64,000 bases of DNA, taken from Dehalococcoidia bacterium. Lineage in GTDB: Bacteria; Chloroflexota; Dehalococcoidia; GIF9; AB-539-J10. The notes under the pieces are model-generated. The model was given only the letters and a program-made list of their open reading frames with translations, made no database searches and was not told the DNA's origin. Both the position numbers and the translations under genes were made by a program. The stretch's first letter is position 1; each line of letters begins with the position of its first letter. Location of the stretch: the NCBI GenBank assembly GCA_030615625.1, contig JAUWYX010000007.1, positions 22,502-86,501 of the forward strand. The letters run 5' to 3'. Below, piece after piece: positions 9,948 to 17,806 of the stretch.

Positions 9948-10289
9948 ATGCATGAACTTGGAGTAACTGAAAACATAGTTAATATTGCTTTAGCCAAAGC
10001 TGGTGAGGCGCAAGCTAGCAAGGTCATCCAAATTAACTTAGTAATTGGCGAGATGTCAGGATTTGTCCCCGATTGTATTCAGTTTTATTTCGATCCTCTC
10101 AGCAAAGATACCATCGCTCAAGGAGCAGTACTCCACTTTGAATTAGTGCCAGCTCAATTGCGTTGTCGGAATTGTTCCACGATTTTCCACCCCCAAGATA
10201 CTCTGTGGGCTTGCCCCAAATGCCGGGGCCAGAGCGTAGAAATATCCAAGGGACGAGAACTCTATATTGAAAGCATGGAAGTAGAATGA
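9948..10289 (+). CDS. hypA: Hydrogenase nickel incorporation protein HypA
   Basis: HypA delivers Ni to the [NiFe] hydrogenase large subunit together with HypB. The 113-residue protein starts MHELGVTENIV, and the His2/Glu3 pair is the known Ni site, which fixes the start at 9948 rather than TTG 9936. The zinc site is intact as CRNC and CPKC. The ribosome site is weak. It overlaps hypB by 4 nt (ATGA). Its likely client is the Mbh-type large subunit at 16562; hypC, D, E and F are not in the window. Confidence 0.95.
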   Translation: MHELGVTENIVNIALAKAGEAQASKVIQINLVIGEMSGFVPDCIQFYFDPLSKDTIAQGAVLHFELVPAQLRCRNCSTIFHPQDTLWACPKCRGQSVEISKGRELYIESMEVE

Positions 10290-10960
10290 AAAAAATAGAG
10301 GTTATCCAGAACGTTCTGGAGGCTAATGAGACCATAGCTAAGCGAAATCAACAGCTATTGGATAGGCACAGGGTTTTTGCTATTAACATTATGTCAGCTC
10401 CAGGTGCCGGCAAGACGAGCCTTATTCTACAAACTCTGACGAGGCTGAAAGGCAGGCTGAACATGGCTGTTATCGAAGGCGATGTTGCTTCCACAGTAGA
10501 TGCTGAGAAAGTGCAGAGCGAGGCAAAAGCAGTAGTTCAAATAAATACCCGAAATATGCCGGAAAGTTGTTCTTTAATGGCTGCCATGATTGAGTCAGCT
10601 CTAAAGGACATGCCCCTGGATAACATAGACCTACTCTTAATCGAGAATGTAGGCAATCTCATTTGCCCCTCCGAATTTACCCTGGGAGAACACAAACGAA
10701 TGGTGATTTCCAGCCTGCCTGAAGGGGATGATAAACCCATTAAATATCCCTTGATCTTTATCGATGCCGATGCTGTGATAATAAATAAGATGGACCTTCT
10801 TCCCCATGTTGATTTCGATATTGCCGCCTTTCACCGTTCCGTTGAAGGACTAAATCCTAAAGCCGAGGTTTTTCAACTTTCCTGCAAGACCAGCGAGGGG
10901 ATAGAAAGGTGGTGCTCCTGGGTATTAGAACAAGTGAAAACCAATGCCATAAAGCGATAG
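10286..10960 (+). CDS. hypB: Hydrogenase nickel incorporation GTPase HypB
   Basis: HypB is a SIMIBI-class GTPase that drives Ni insertion into [NiFe] hydrogenase. The 224 residues show the P-loop MSAPGAGKTSL, VIEGDVAST, LLIENVGNLICPSEF, SSLPEGDDKPIKYP and the guanine-specificity INKMDLLPH. No His-rich N-terminal Ni store is present. In the metal site the family's Cys-His pair (usually CHLDA) reads SCSLMAA, so the His is Ser, while the second Cys (LICP) is kept. Translation is coupled to hypA. Confidence 0.94.
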   Translation: MKKIEVIQNVLEANETIAKRNQQLLDRHRVFAINIMSAPGAGKTSLILQTLTRLKGRLNMAVIEGDVASTVDAEKVQSEAKAVVQINTRNMPESCSLMAAMIESALKDMPLDNIDLLLIENVGNLICPSEFTLGEHKRMVISSLPEGDDKPIKYPLIFIDADAVIINKMDLLPHVDFDIAAFHRSVEGLNPKAEVFQLSCKTSEGIERWCSWVLEQVKTNAIKR

Positions 10961-11064
10961 AAGTTTCACATATCTGGTAAACCTCATCATCTTGAGAACG
11001 TTAAGCGACACCAAGGCAACTAGCTGATATTCTGTCTCCGTGCAAAGGTGGAAAATAGGGGGGC

Positions 11065-11093
11065 TTGATAATTTCCGGCGGATGATATATAAT
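11065..11093 (+). promoter_or_regulatory. Promoter for the Mbh-type operon
   Basis: TTGATA (11065-11070) and TATAAT (11088-11093) with a 17-nt spacer. The predicted start near 11100 leaves a leader of about 90 nt before mbhA. All 14 downstream genes are tightly packed or overlapping, so this is the only obvious promoter for the operon. Confidence 0.65.
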
Positions 11094-11190
11094 TCATGTC
11101 AAGCTTTTGAGGAAACTAAGCTATTACAGCTAAGTAACCAGCCCTGAAATAGAATCCCTCTCAGCAGAGAAGCTGTTTACGCGGTAAAGC

Positions 11191-11703
11191 ATGAAGTTTC
11201 TAATTACAACGGCAGTCGCTTATGTGGTTTATCTCCTTCTCACTATTGGTAGCGGCACCGTTTTTTTATGGAGTAATGCCGAGCTCATCATCGGGGCAGT
11301 GTTCGCCGTGGTGGTTGGTGCCCTGCTCAAGAACCGGTTCATCGGCAAAGACCTGCGCATGCTGAACCCGGTGCGGTGGTTTACCTTCCTCGTTTACCTG
11401 TTCCCCCTTTTCTTTGCCATGGCCAAGGCCAATGTTGACGTGGCCTACCGTGTCATCACCGGCCGGATTAATCCGGCCATCGTGAAGATAAATCCCAACC
11501 TGAAGACCGACTTGTCACTTACCATCCTGGCCAATTCCATCACCCTGACGCCCGGAACACTGAGCGTGGACGTTGACGAGAAAACCAACGAGCTATATGT
11601 TCACTGGATAAATGTTGACCCTGAGGTGCTCAAGGACATGCCGAGAGACTACCATCCGATATGCCACAATTTCCCTGACTGGGCGAGGAGAATCGCGGGA
11701 TGA
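11191..11703 (+). CDS. mbhA: Mbh/Mrp antiporter subunit MbhA (MrpE-like)
   Basis: 170-residue membrane protein of the MnhE/MrpE family, with two or three N-terminal hydrophobic segments (FLITTAVAYVVYLLLTIGSG, LIIGAVFAVVVGALL, FTFLVYLFPLFF) and a C-terminal cytoplasmic domain including the family signature SITLTPGTLSVDVDE. In Mrp and Mbh complexes it belongs to the cation/proton antiporter module. It is first in a 14-gene operon whose order matches Pyrococcus mbhA-N. It overlaps the next gene by 4 nt. Confidence 0.92.
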   Translation: MKFLITTAVAYVVYLLLTIGSGTVFLWSNAELIIGAVFAVVVGALLKNRFIGKDLRMLNPVRWFTFLVYLFPLFFAMAKANVDVAYRVITGRINPAIVKINPNLKTDLSLTILANSITLTPGTLSVDVDEKTNELYVHWINVDPEVLKDMPRDYHPICHNFPDWARRIAG

Positions 11704-11954
11704 ACTGGCTTCCGGCGGTCATAGTTATGGCGGTGTGTATTATCATCGCCGTGGCACGCATCCTTATCGGGCCGGGAGCGCCGACGAGGCTGGTGGCTTT
11801 TGACACCACCAACACTCTGGTGGTGGCCAGTCTGGTCATTGTGGGGATGATGTTCAATCATGCGATTTTTATTGACGTGGCCATCGTGTATGCTTTGCTC
11901 TCGTTCACCATGACGCTGTATGTGGCCAAATTCATTGGGGGGAGCAAGTTTTAG
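11700..11954 (+). CDS. mbhB: Mbh/Mrp antiporter subunit MbhB (MrpF-like)
   Basis: 84-residue, three-helix membrane protein of the MrpF family. The signature ARILIGPGAPTRLVAFDTTNTLVV matches the conserved RxxxGPxxxDRvvALD region of the family, in a slightly divergent form. It sits in the membrane antiporter module of the complex. The start overlaps the MrpE-like stop by 4 nt and its stop overlaps the next GTG by 1 nt, indicating coupled translation. Confidence 0.92.
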   Translation: MNWLPAVIVMAVCIIIAVARILIGPGAPTRLVAFDTTNTLVVASLVIVGMMFNHAIFIDVAIVYALLSFTMTLYVAKFIGGSKF

Positions 11955-12313
11955 TGGCGGCGCTGAACATAGTAACCTATATATTCATAGGAATTGGCCT
12001 TTTCTTCAATCTAATCGGAGTCGTCGGTCTCCACCGTTTTCCCGACATGTACACCAAGCTGCATGCCGCTACCAAATGCACCACCTTTGGCTCCATCTTC
12101 CTCATCATGGCGGTAATCATGCAGGCCGCCGGAATCTGGGCACAGGGAGGGACTTCTCAGTCTGTAATGTGCGTACATGCAGTGCTGGTGCTGGTGGCGC
12201 TGCTGGTCACCAATGCCACCGGCGCTCACGCCATTGCCCGGGCGGCGCATCGCAGCGGAGAAAAGCCCGCCAGGGCGGTGGTGGATGACCTGGGAGGGAA
12301 AGAGAATGATTGA
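11954..12313 (+). CDS. mbhC: Mbh/Mrp antiporter subunit MbhC (MrpG-like)
   Basis: 119-residue MrpG/MnhG-family membrane protein with the signature GVVGLHRFPDMYTKLHAATKCTT and three hydrophobic segments. GTG start at 11954 shares a base with the preceding stop. With MbhA and MbhB it forms the part of the antiporter module equivalent to MrpEFG. The C-terminal tail is charged and probably cytoplasmic. It overlaps the next gene by 8 nt. Confidence 0.92.
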   Translation: MAALNIVTYIFIGIGLFFNLIGVVGLHRFPDMYTKLHAATKCTTFGSIFLIMAVIMQAAGIWAQGGTSQSVMCVHAVLVLVALLVTNATGAHAIARAAHRSGEKPARAVVDDLGGKEND

Positions 12314-12551
12314 AGCTGGGCCTCTGCATATCATTATACCGGTGGTACTGGTTGTCTGTGCCATATTTGTCGCCGTATCTCGGGATCTCTTGTATGCGGT
12401 CGTGGCGCTGGCTGTGCTGAGTCTGTTGTTAGCCTTTCAGTTTTATCTTATGAAGGCTCCTGACGTGGCCATTGCCGAAGCGGGAATCGGGGCGGCTGTG
12501 ACCACAGCTATCCTTATCATCACCATCAGAGCGACCAAGCGTATGGAGTGA
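12306..12551 (+). CDS. mbhD: Mbh subunit MbhD (DUF4040/MrpA-C-like)
   Basis: 81-residue membrane protein with three hydrophobic segments and the conserved MKAPDVAIAEAGIGAAVTTA, the signature of the MbhD/MrpA C-terminal piece. In Mrp antiporters this region is part of the large MrpA subunit; in Mbh it is a separate small protein, as here. ATG 12306 lies inside the end of mbhC with a GGGAGGG ribosome site upstream. Confidence 0.9.
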   Translation: MIEAGPLHIIIPVVLVVCAIFVAVSRDLLYAVVALAVLSLLLAFQFYLMKAPDVAIAEAGIGAAVTTAILIITIRATKRME

Positions 12552-12554
12552 ATA

Positions 12555-12839
12555 ATGAGACAAGTTACAGGCCTGATTTTGTTGCTTGTTCTGGTAGCCC
12601 TTCTGGTGTGGGGGGTGCTGCCTCCAATCATGCGTGACTTTGGTTACCCTCCATCCGATATGGACGATTATATAATTGAGAACGCCCAAGAAGAAACCGG
12701 GAGCAACAACGTGGTAGCGGCGGTGCTCTTTGACTACCGCGCGCTTGATACACTGGGGGAGGCCACGATACTGTTCACGGCGGTGATGGGGGTGTTGCTT
12801 CTGTTACGAACATTGAAACGCAAGGAGGAGAGTTCCTGA
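12555..12839 (+). CDS. mbhE: Mbh subunit MbhE-like
   Basis: 94 residues: an N-terminal helix (GLILLLVLVALLVWGVLPPIM), a soluble loop (ENAQEETGSNNVVAAVLFDYRALDTLGEATILF) and a second helix. The motif NNVVAAVLFDYRALDTLGE is characteristic of MbhE and the matching MrpA/MrpB junction. It sits between MbhD and MbhF exactly as in archaeal mbh operons, 3 nt after mbhD and overlapping mbhF by 1 nt. Confidence 0.88.
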   Translation: MRQVTGLILLLVLVALLVWGVLPPIMRDFGYPPSDMDDYIIENAQEETGSNNVVAAVLFDYRALDTLGEATILFTAVMGVLLLLRTLKRKEESS

Positions 12840-13300
12840 TGCTGTCAAAGATTGTGCGCACCGTGGCCAACCAGCTTATCCTGTTCATCCTCATCTTCGG
12901 CCTGTATGTTATTGCACATGGACATATTACCCCGGGCGGAGGCTTTCAGGGTGGTGCTATCATCGTTTCCGGTGTAATCATGTTGCTGGTGGCCTTCAGC
13001 TCTAAGGAACTTAAAAAATCGCTGCGTGAGCGTGTTTTATCAATAATGGAAAGCACCGGGGCCTTAATCTTTGCCGCCCTAGCTTTTGCCGGGATAGGCA
13101 CTGTCTTTTTTTATAACTTCCTAGTGGGCACGCCAATCTTCGGCAGGATTCCTGTCCCCGGTCCTGGCCCGGGGGATATCTGGACGGGAGGGGTCATTCC
13201 CCTGATGAACTTCGCTGTGGGCCTTAAGGTGATAGCCGGCCTTTCAGCAGTGGTTCTGGCTATAGCGCTATTTTCCAGTGGTGAGGAGGTGGAAGAATAA
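12839..13300 (+). CDS. mbhF: Mbh/Mrp antiporter subunit MbhF (MrpB-like)
   Basis: 153-residue MnhB/MrpB-family protein with four hydrophobic segments and the family motif HGHITPGGGFQGGAIIVSG. The antiporter module's MrpB component; the Gly-rich loop is strongly conserved. The ATG shares its A with the preceding TGA and its own stop overlaps the next ATG, so translation is coupled on both sides. Confidence 0.93.
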   Translation: MLSKIVRTVANQLILFILIFGLYVIAHGHITPGGGFQGGAIIVSGVIMLLVAFSSKELKKSLRERVLSIMESTGALIFAALAFAGIGTVFFYNFLVGTPIFGRIPVPGPGPGDIWTGGVIPLMNFAVGLKVIAGLSAVVLAIALFSSGEEVEE

Positions 13301-13653
13301 TGGAGTACATTCCTCTCAATTTCCCCTTTCTAGCGGCAGCGCTGCTGGTGGGGGTATCTTTTTATATAATCATATTCAAAAAGAATTTGATTAAGCTCAT
13401 TATGGGCATTGCCATGCTGGCGGCAGGGGTCAATCTGTTTCTGGTGTCGCTGGGCTACCGGGCAGGAGGGACGGCTCCTATCTATACCGATGTGCCAGAA
13501 GGACCCATGGTCCTGTCCGTGCCCCAGGCACTCACCCTGACCAGTATCGTCATCAACGTTGCAGTGTTGGCCTTGATGCTGACCATGGTGATACACATTT
13601 ACCGCCATACCGGAAGCCTAGATTCAGAAAAATCTAGAAAGATGAAAGGATAG
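13300..13653 (+). CDS. mbhG: Mbh/Mrp antiporter subunit MbhG (MrpC/NuoK-like)
   Basis: 117-residue, three-helix protein of the MrpC/NuoK family, with GIAMLAAGVNLFLVSLGY in helix 2 and a PQALTLTSIVINVAVLALML segment in helix 3, both typical of MrpC. In complex I relatives this subunit links the antiporter module to the quinone or hydrogenase arm. It ends 4 nt before mbhH. Confidence 0.93.
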   Translation: MEYIPLNFPFLAAALLVGVSFYIIIFKKNLIKLIMGIAMLAAGVNLFLVSLGYRAGGTAPIYTDVPEGPMVLSVPQALTLTSIVINVAVLALMLTMVIHIYRHTGSLDSEKSRKMKG

Positions 13654-13657
13654 TGAT

Positions 13658-15226
13658 TTGGATACTCTAATAACTCACTCCTCCATCTTGATTATAGCCA
13701 TACCTCTGGTGACAGCATTTTTAATACCACTAGTAGGTATGACAAGTAAAAAAGCCAGAAATGCACTTGTAATAGTTAGCCTGGCATTTGTAGCATTTCT
13801 GGTTTTTGCTCTGGCAAAGGATATCGCCATCAATGGAATCCACATTTATACTCTTGGTGCCACTTCCCCTGACCTTACTACCCCCACGGGATTCATGGCG
13901 CCGGTGCGGATAATCCTGGAAGTAGATGGCATGTCCATACTTATGGGCATAATTTGGTCGATTGTTTCCTTAGCTGCAGCTATATTTTCTTTTTCTCATA
14001 TAGCAAGTGAGACAGGACAAAACAGGTTCTATACCCTTTTATTGCTTATGGTGACCGGCGGTTTCGGAATGATGTTCACTGGTGATTTATTCAATTTGTT
14101 CGTCTTTTTAGAAATAGCTTCTATTTCTGGGGCAGCGCTGATAGCTTTCAGAACCAAGTTTGCCGACACCCAAGAAGGCGGATTCAAATACATAGTCGTA
14201 TCTGCCATTGCGTCTCTGATGGTTTTATTTGCTATTGGTCTACTTTATGCCCAGTATAACTCGCTCAATATAGGGGCTCTCGCCCAGGTAATTCAATATA
14301 CAACGCCAGACAAGATAGCCTTAGCCCTGTTATTAATAGCGTTTACCATGAAAGCGGGGATGGTACCCTTACACCTGTGGTTTCCTGATGCCTATTCCGT
14401 TGCCCCGGCGAGTATAACTGGCATGCTGGTAATAACAAGCCACGCTTGTATGTATGCTGCTTTCAGAGTTTGCTTTACCCTATATGGGGGTATGCTAGGC
14501 ACGTCTGTGGTGGGTTGGATACTAATAATCTTCGGGCTACTAAGCATGTTTGTTGGAGTTACCATGGCTGTCTTTCAGAAAGATGTCATGCGCTTTATGT
14601 CCTATCATGCTATCTCTCAGCTGGGGTATATGTGGGTTGGGGTAGGTGTGGGGCTGGCTGTTTTGGGCAACCCAGCACTTCTAGCCACCTATGGTAGAGA
14701 CGCTATAAGCGGAGGTATTTTCCATATCTTAAATCATGCCATGTATAAGCCACTTCTATTCTTCACTGGTGGAGCTCTGTTCTACTGCACCGGTACCAGA
14801 GACCTTACCAAAATGGGTGGCTTAGCCCACAAGATGAAGTGGACTACTATACTGTACATAATTGGAACCTTGTCTATTTCCGGTATCCCTCCTCTCAACG
14901 GATTTTCATCAAAAATACTAATTTATGAGTCTGTGTACCAATTTCATCCAATCCTTACTATAACAGGTATAATAGTCTCGATCTTGACTCTGGCATCCTT
15001 TACCAAGGCTTTTCATTCAGCATTTATGGGAGCGGAACTGCCTGAATATAAAGAGGTGAAAGAGGTTCCGAGGTCCATGATAATTGCCATGGTGATACTA
15101 GCTGCAGGCATTATCTTCATTACTCTGTTTCCAGCGCTAATTGTTAATTGGATAATTAACCCTGCTGCCGATGCTTTAATAAACCAGGGAGCATATATCA
15201 ACGCAGTTACGGGAGCTACACCATGA
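13658..15226 (+). CDS. mbhH: Mbh/Mrp antiporter-like subunit MbhH (MrpD/NuoL-N-M family)
   Basis: 522-residue polytopic ion-translocating subunit. Features of the family are GDLFNLFVFLEIASISGAALIAF, AFTMKAGMVPLHLWFPDAYSVAPASITGML (key Lys and the WLPDA-like box), FQKDVMRFMSYHAISQLGYMWVG, and HILNHAMYKPLLFFTGGAL. It starts with TTG 13658 after a GAAAGGA ribosome site. It is thought to couple H2 evolution to Na+/H+ exchange. Base composition looks lower in GC than the neighbouring small subunits, which may reflect only hydrophobic codon bias. Confidence 0.95.
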   Translation: MDTLITHSSILIIAIPLVTAFLIPLVGMTSKKARNALVIVSLAFVAFLVFALAKDIAINGIHIYTLGATSPDLTTPTGFMAPVRIILEVDGMSILMGIIWSIVSLAAAIFSFSHIASETGQNRFYTLLLLMVTGGFGMMFTGDLFNLFVFLEIASISGAALIAFRTKFADTQEGGFKYIVVSAIASLMVLFAIGLLYAQYNSLNIGALAQVIQYTTPDKIALALLLIAFTMKAGMVPLHLWFPDAYSVAPASITGMLVITSHACMYAAFRVCFTLYGGMLGTSVVGWILIIFGLLSMFVGVTMAVFQKDVMRFMSYHAISQLGYMWVGVGVGLAVLGNPALLATYGRDAISGGIFHILNHAMYKPLLFFTGGALFYCTGTRDLTKMGGLAHKMKWTTILYIIGTLSISGIPPLNGFSSKILIYESVYQFHPILTITGIIVSILTLASFTKAFHSAFMGAELPEYKEVKEVPRSMIIAMVILAAGIIFITLFPALIVNWIINPAADALINQGAYINAVTGATP

Positions 15227-15564
15227 CGTTAATTCTAGAATCTGGCTACGCCTTTTGGAACCCTATCATCTTGATCATTGCTTTTGCAGTAGTGATGGTA
15301 GTAGTCTACTTCTTCAGGAGGCGAGGACAGAAAAAATATAAGAAGGATACGGCTCAAACACAGATCTTTCTATGTGGGGAAGAGGTTCCCGAAGCAGGGC
15401 AGCGCCACATAAGGGTAGGCAATATATACTGGGGATTCTTTGAAACTCTTAAGGAATACTATAACCAGGTCCTAAGACCCCATACTGGAATAATAAATGA
15501 CTATGTACTCTGGTTCGTAGCTGTTACGGCCATAAGTGCCATAATACTCCTTATCGCGGGCTAG
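15223..15564 (+). CDS. mbhI: Mbh subunit MbhI-like membrane linker
   Basis: 113 residues with one N-terminal helix, a basic patch (FFRRRGQKKYKK), a soluble segment with CGEEVPEAGQRHIRVGNIYWGFFETLKEYYNQV and a C-terminal helix. This matches MbhI, which in the Mbh structure anchors the antiporter module to the hydrogenase module and resembles the end of NuoL. It overlaps mbhH by 4 nt and precedes mbhJ by 32 nt. Confidence 0.85.
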   Translation: MTLILESGYAFWNPIILIIAFAVVMVVVYFFRRRGQKKYKKDTAQTQIFLCGEEVPEAGQRHIRVGNIYWGFFETLKEYYNQVLRPHTGIINDYVLWFVAVTAISAIILLIAG

Positions 15565-15596
15565 CTAAATAGTTTGAACTAATATAGGAGAGATAT

Positions 15597-16028
15597 TTGA
15601 GCTTAAAGGCATTTAAAAGAGCATTGTGGGTCTACCACCTTAACACTGGCTCGTGCAATGGATGCGATATCGAGATTCTAGCCGTGCTTACCCCCCGTTA
15701 CGATGTCGAGCGCTTTGGCATCATGCTGGTGGGCTCACCCCGCCATGCCGATGTATTACTGGTGACGGGTCCGGTGGTTAAGCAGATGGTGCCGCGAGTC
15801 AAGCGCATATACGAACAAACACCTGACCCCAAGCTGGTCATGGTAGTTGGTAACTGCGGCATAGAAGGGGGGGTATTCTACGAATCGTATAATTTGGCGG
15901 GACCCGTAGACCAGATTATACCGGTGGATGTGTATGTCCCGGGATGTCCGCCGCGGCCGGAGGCCATTATTCACAGTGTGGTCATGGCCTGGGTAAAGCT
16001 CGAGAAAGCTGAGCAGGGAGTAAGCTAA
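15597..16028 (+). CDS. mbhJ: [NiFe] hydrogenase small subunit MbhJ (NuoB-like)
   Basis: 143-residue electron-transfer subunit holding the proximal [4Fe-4S] cluster. The ligands are visible as GSCNGCDIE (Cys20 and Cys23), VVGNCGIEGG and VPGCPPRPEAI. It shares the NuoB fold and contacts the Ni-Fe site of MbhL. The start is TTG 15597, supported by AGGAGAG upstream. It begins the peripheral hydrogenase arm (J, K, L, N plus membrane M). Confidence 0.95.
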   Translation: MSLKAFKRALWVYHLNTGSCNGCDIEILAVLTPRYDVERFGIMLVGSPRHADVLLVTGPVVKQMVPRVKRIYEQTPDPKLVMVVGNCGIEGGVFYESYNLAGPVDQIIPVDVYVPGCPPRPEAIIHSVVMAWVKLEKAEQGVS

Positions 16029-16565
16029 ATGGAATTACTGACTCCTGAAAAAATAATTGATAGCTTCAAGACAGCTCTGGGAGATAGCTTTATTGACGCC
16101 AAAATCTATCAGTGCGAGGTTGCCGTCAAGAAGAATAAGTTCCGCAGCCTCTGGGTCGAGGTGAAAAAGAGCGCCTTCCGCGACGCTGTTGACCATATCT
16201 GCCACCTCCAGCAATACCCCCACCTGGCCATTATCTCCTCGAGCGACCTGGGCGCTGAGGTAGAGCTCATCTACCACTTCACCATTTACTATGGCCATCA
16301 CCTGGAGGAGTTGAGCCTGGGGCTGCGGGTGAAGCTGCCCAAGAGTGACCTGAAGATACCAACGATTACCGACCTCATCCCCGGGGCACTATTTACCGAG
16401 CGTGAAACCCAGGAAATGATGGGAGTAGAGGTGGTCGGTATCCCGGATAAAAGACGATTATTCCTGCCTGAGGACTTTCCCGAAGGTGCTTATCCCTGGA
16501 GAAAAGATGAGAAGGGCCCACCGAATGACATGCTTAGGGTTCTGCCGGGAAGGGAGCCAAAATGA
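16029..16565 (+). CDS. mbhK: Hydrogenase subunit MbhK (NuoC-like, 30 kDa family)
   Basis: 178 residues of the complex I 30-kDa/NuoC family, with IPTITDLIPGALFTERETQEMMGVEVVGIPDKRRLFLPEDFPEGAYPWRKD carrying the conserved ERE and LFLPEDFPE boxes. It is structural, wrapping the large subunit. It begins directly after the mbhJ stop and overlaps mbhL by 4 nt. Confidence 0.94.
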   Translation: MELLTPEKIIDSFKTALGDSFIDAKIYQCEVAVKKNKFRSLWVEVKKSAFRDAVDHICHLQQYPHLAIISSSDLGAEVELIYHFTIYYGHHLEELSLGLRVKLPKSDLKIPTITDLIPGALFTERETQEMMGVEVVGIPDKRRLFLPEDFPEGAYPWRKDEKGPPNDMLRVLPGREPK

Positions 16566-17806
16566 CACTGGAAGAGACGAAAAAGGCAACGTATACCATC
16601 CCTGTAGGTCCAATTCATCCGGCGCTGAAGGAACCGATTCGGCTTGCTCTTAGCGTTGATGGTGAAGAGATTGTGGATGTGGATATCTTTGCGGGACAGG
16701 TTCACCGCGGTATCGAGTGGCTCGGTATGAATAGAAATAACCCTATCCAGAGTATATACCTAGCGGAACGGATATGTGGTATCTGCAATATATGTCATCC
16801 GTTCGCATTTGTTATGGCTGTTGAGCACGCTGCTGGAATCACTCCACCGGCGCGTGCTGAATATATAAGGACGATTACCGCTGAAATGGAGCGCATACAT
16901 TCCCATCTACTGTGGGCTGGGATTGCCGCTCACGAGATTGGCTTTGACACCATTTTTTATCTTGCCTGGCGGGTTAGGGAAGAAATAATGGATTTAATTG
17001 AATACGTGACCGGAAACCGGATTACCAAGGCTATGTTTCAAATTGGTGGGGTGCGGAGAGACATTACTGAAGAGCAATTCCCCAGGATTAGACAATCCTT
17101 GGATTACTATAAGAGCCTATTTGGCCAGCTAAAAAGGGTATTCTTAGACGATAGGACGATACGGATGCGGACAAAGAATGTAGGCGTCCTGAAGAGGGAA
17201 GATGCGTTGAAATTGCTCACGGTTGGACCAACAGCCAGGGCAAGCGGCGTCCCCAAAGATGTGAGGCAGGACCAGCCTTACGCTGCCTATGCCGATTTGG
17301 ATATCAAAGCCATGACTCCAGACATGGTCAGCGGGACTGTAGTCGGCGATGTGTATGACCGGATTATCGTTCGATTACTGGAGGTTAAGCAGGCGATTGA
17401 AATCATTGAGCAGTGTTTGGAGAAAATGCCACCCGGTCCGATACTGGCACAACCAAAGACAGCGGTGCTTTTAAAGACGCTGACCCAAGCAGAAGGTGAA
17501 GGTATCGGGCGAGCCGAAGCACCTAGGGGTGAAGTCATACATTATGTTCGTCTGGAGGCTGGGCAGAGCACCCTGGCCACCTGGAAGGTGAGGGCGCCCA
17601 CCTATGTTAACCTGATGGCGGTTCCCACTATACTCAAAGGCATGCAGATTGCCGATGTGCCCATCGCTTTTGCCTCCATTGACCCGTGTATGTCCTGCAC
17701 CAACCGGATTGTGGTAACGGACAGAGCCGTCGGCCGGAAGTCGGTGGTGGGCTACGAGGAACTCCACCGGCTTTCTGTAGAAAAGACGAAGGAGCTGCCG
17801 CGATGA
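16562..17806 (+). CDS. mbhL: [NiFe] hydrogenase catalytic large subunit MbhL
   Basis: 414 residues. Both Ni-binding CxxC pairs are intact: Cys72/Cys75 in ERICGICNICH and Cys376/Cys379 in DPCMSCTNR. This separates it from NuoD and from Mbx/Mbs-type relatives, which have lost Cys ligands. Group 4 features include GPIHPALKEPIRLAL and RGIEWLG. About 35 residues follow the last CxxC motif, a possible tail removed by the protease encoded at 19322. It probably reduces protons with electrons from ferredoxin via MbhN and MbhJ. Overlaps both neighbours by 4 nt. Confidence 0.95.
   Translation: MTLEETKKATYTIPVGPIHPALKEPIRLALSVDGEEIVDVDIFAGQVHRGIEWLGMNRNNPIQSIYLAERICGICNICHPFAFVMAVEHAAGITPPARAEYIRTITAEMERIHSHLLWAGIAAHEIGFDTIFYLAWRVREEIMDLIEYVTGNRITKAMFQIGGVRRDITEEQFPRIRQSLDYYKSLFGQLKRVFLDDRTIRMRTKNVGVLKREDALKLLTVGPTARASGVPKDVRQDQPYAAYADLDIKAMTPDMVSGTVVGDVYDRIIVRLLEVKQAIEIIEQCLEKMPPGPILAQPKTAVLLKTLTQAEGEGIGRAEAPRGEVIHYVRLEAGQSTLATWKVRAPTYVNLMAVPTILKGMQIADVPIAFASIDPCMSCTNRIVVTDRAVGRKSVVGYEELHRLSVEKTKELPR

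Noticed and set aside
16562-17806. Reading the complex as complex I or an Mbx sulfur reductase
   Set aside because: Both Ni-binding CxxC pairs are intact in the large subunit, which NuoD and Mbx-type proteins lack.
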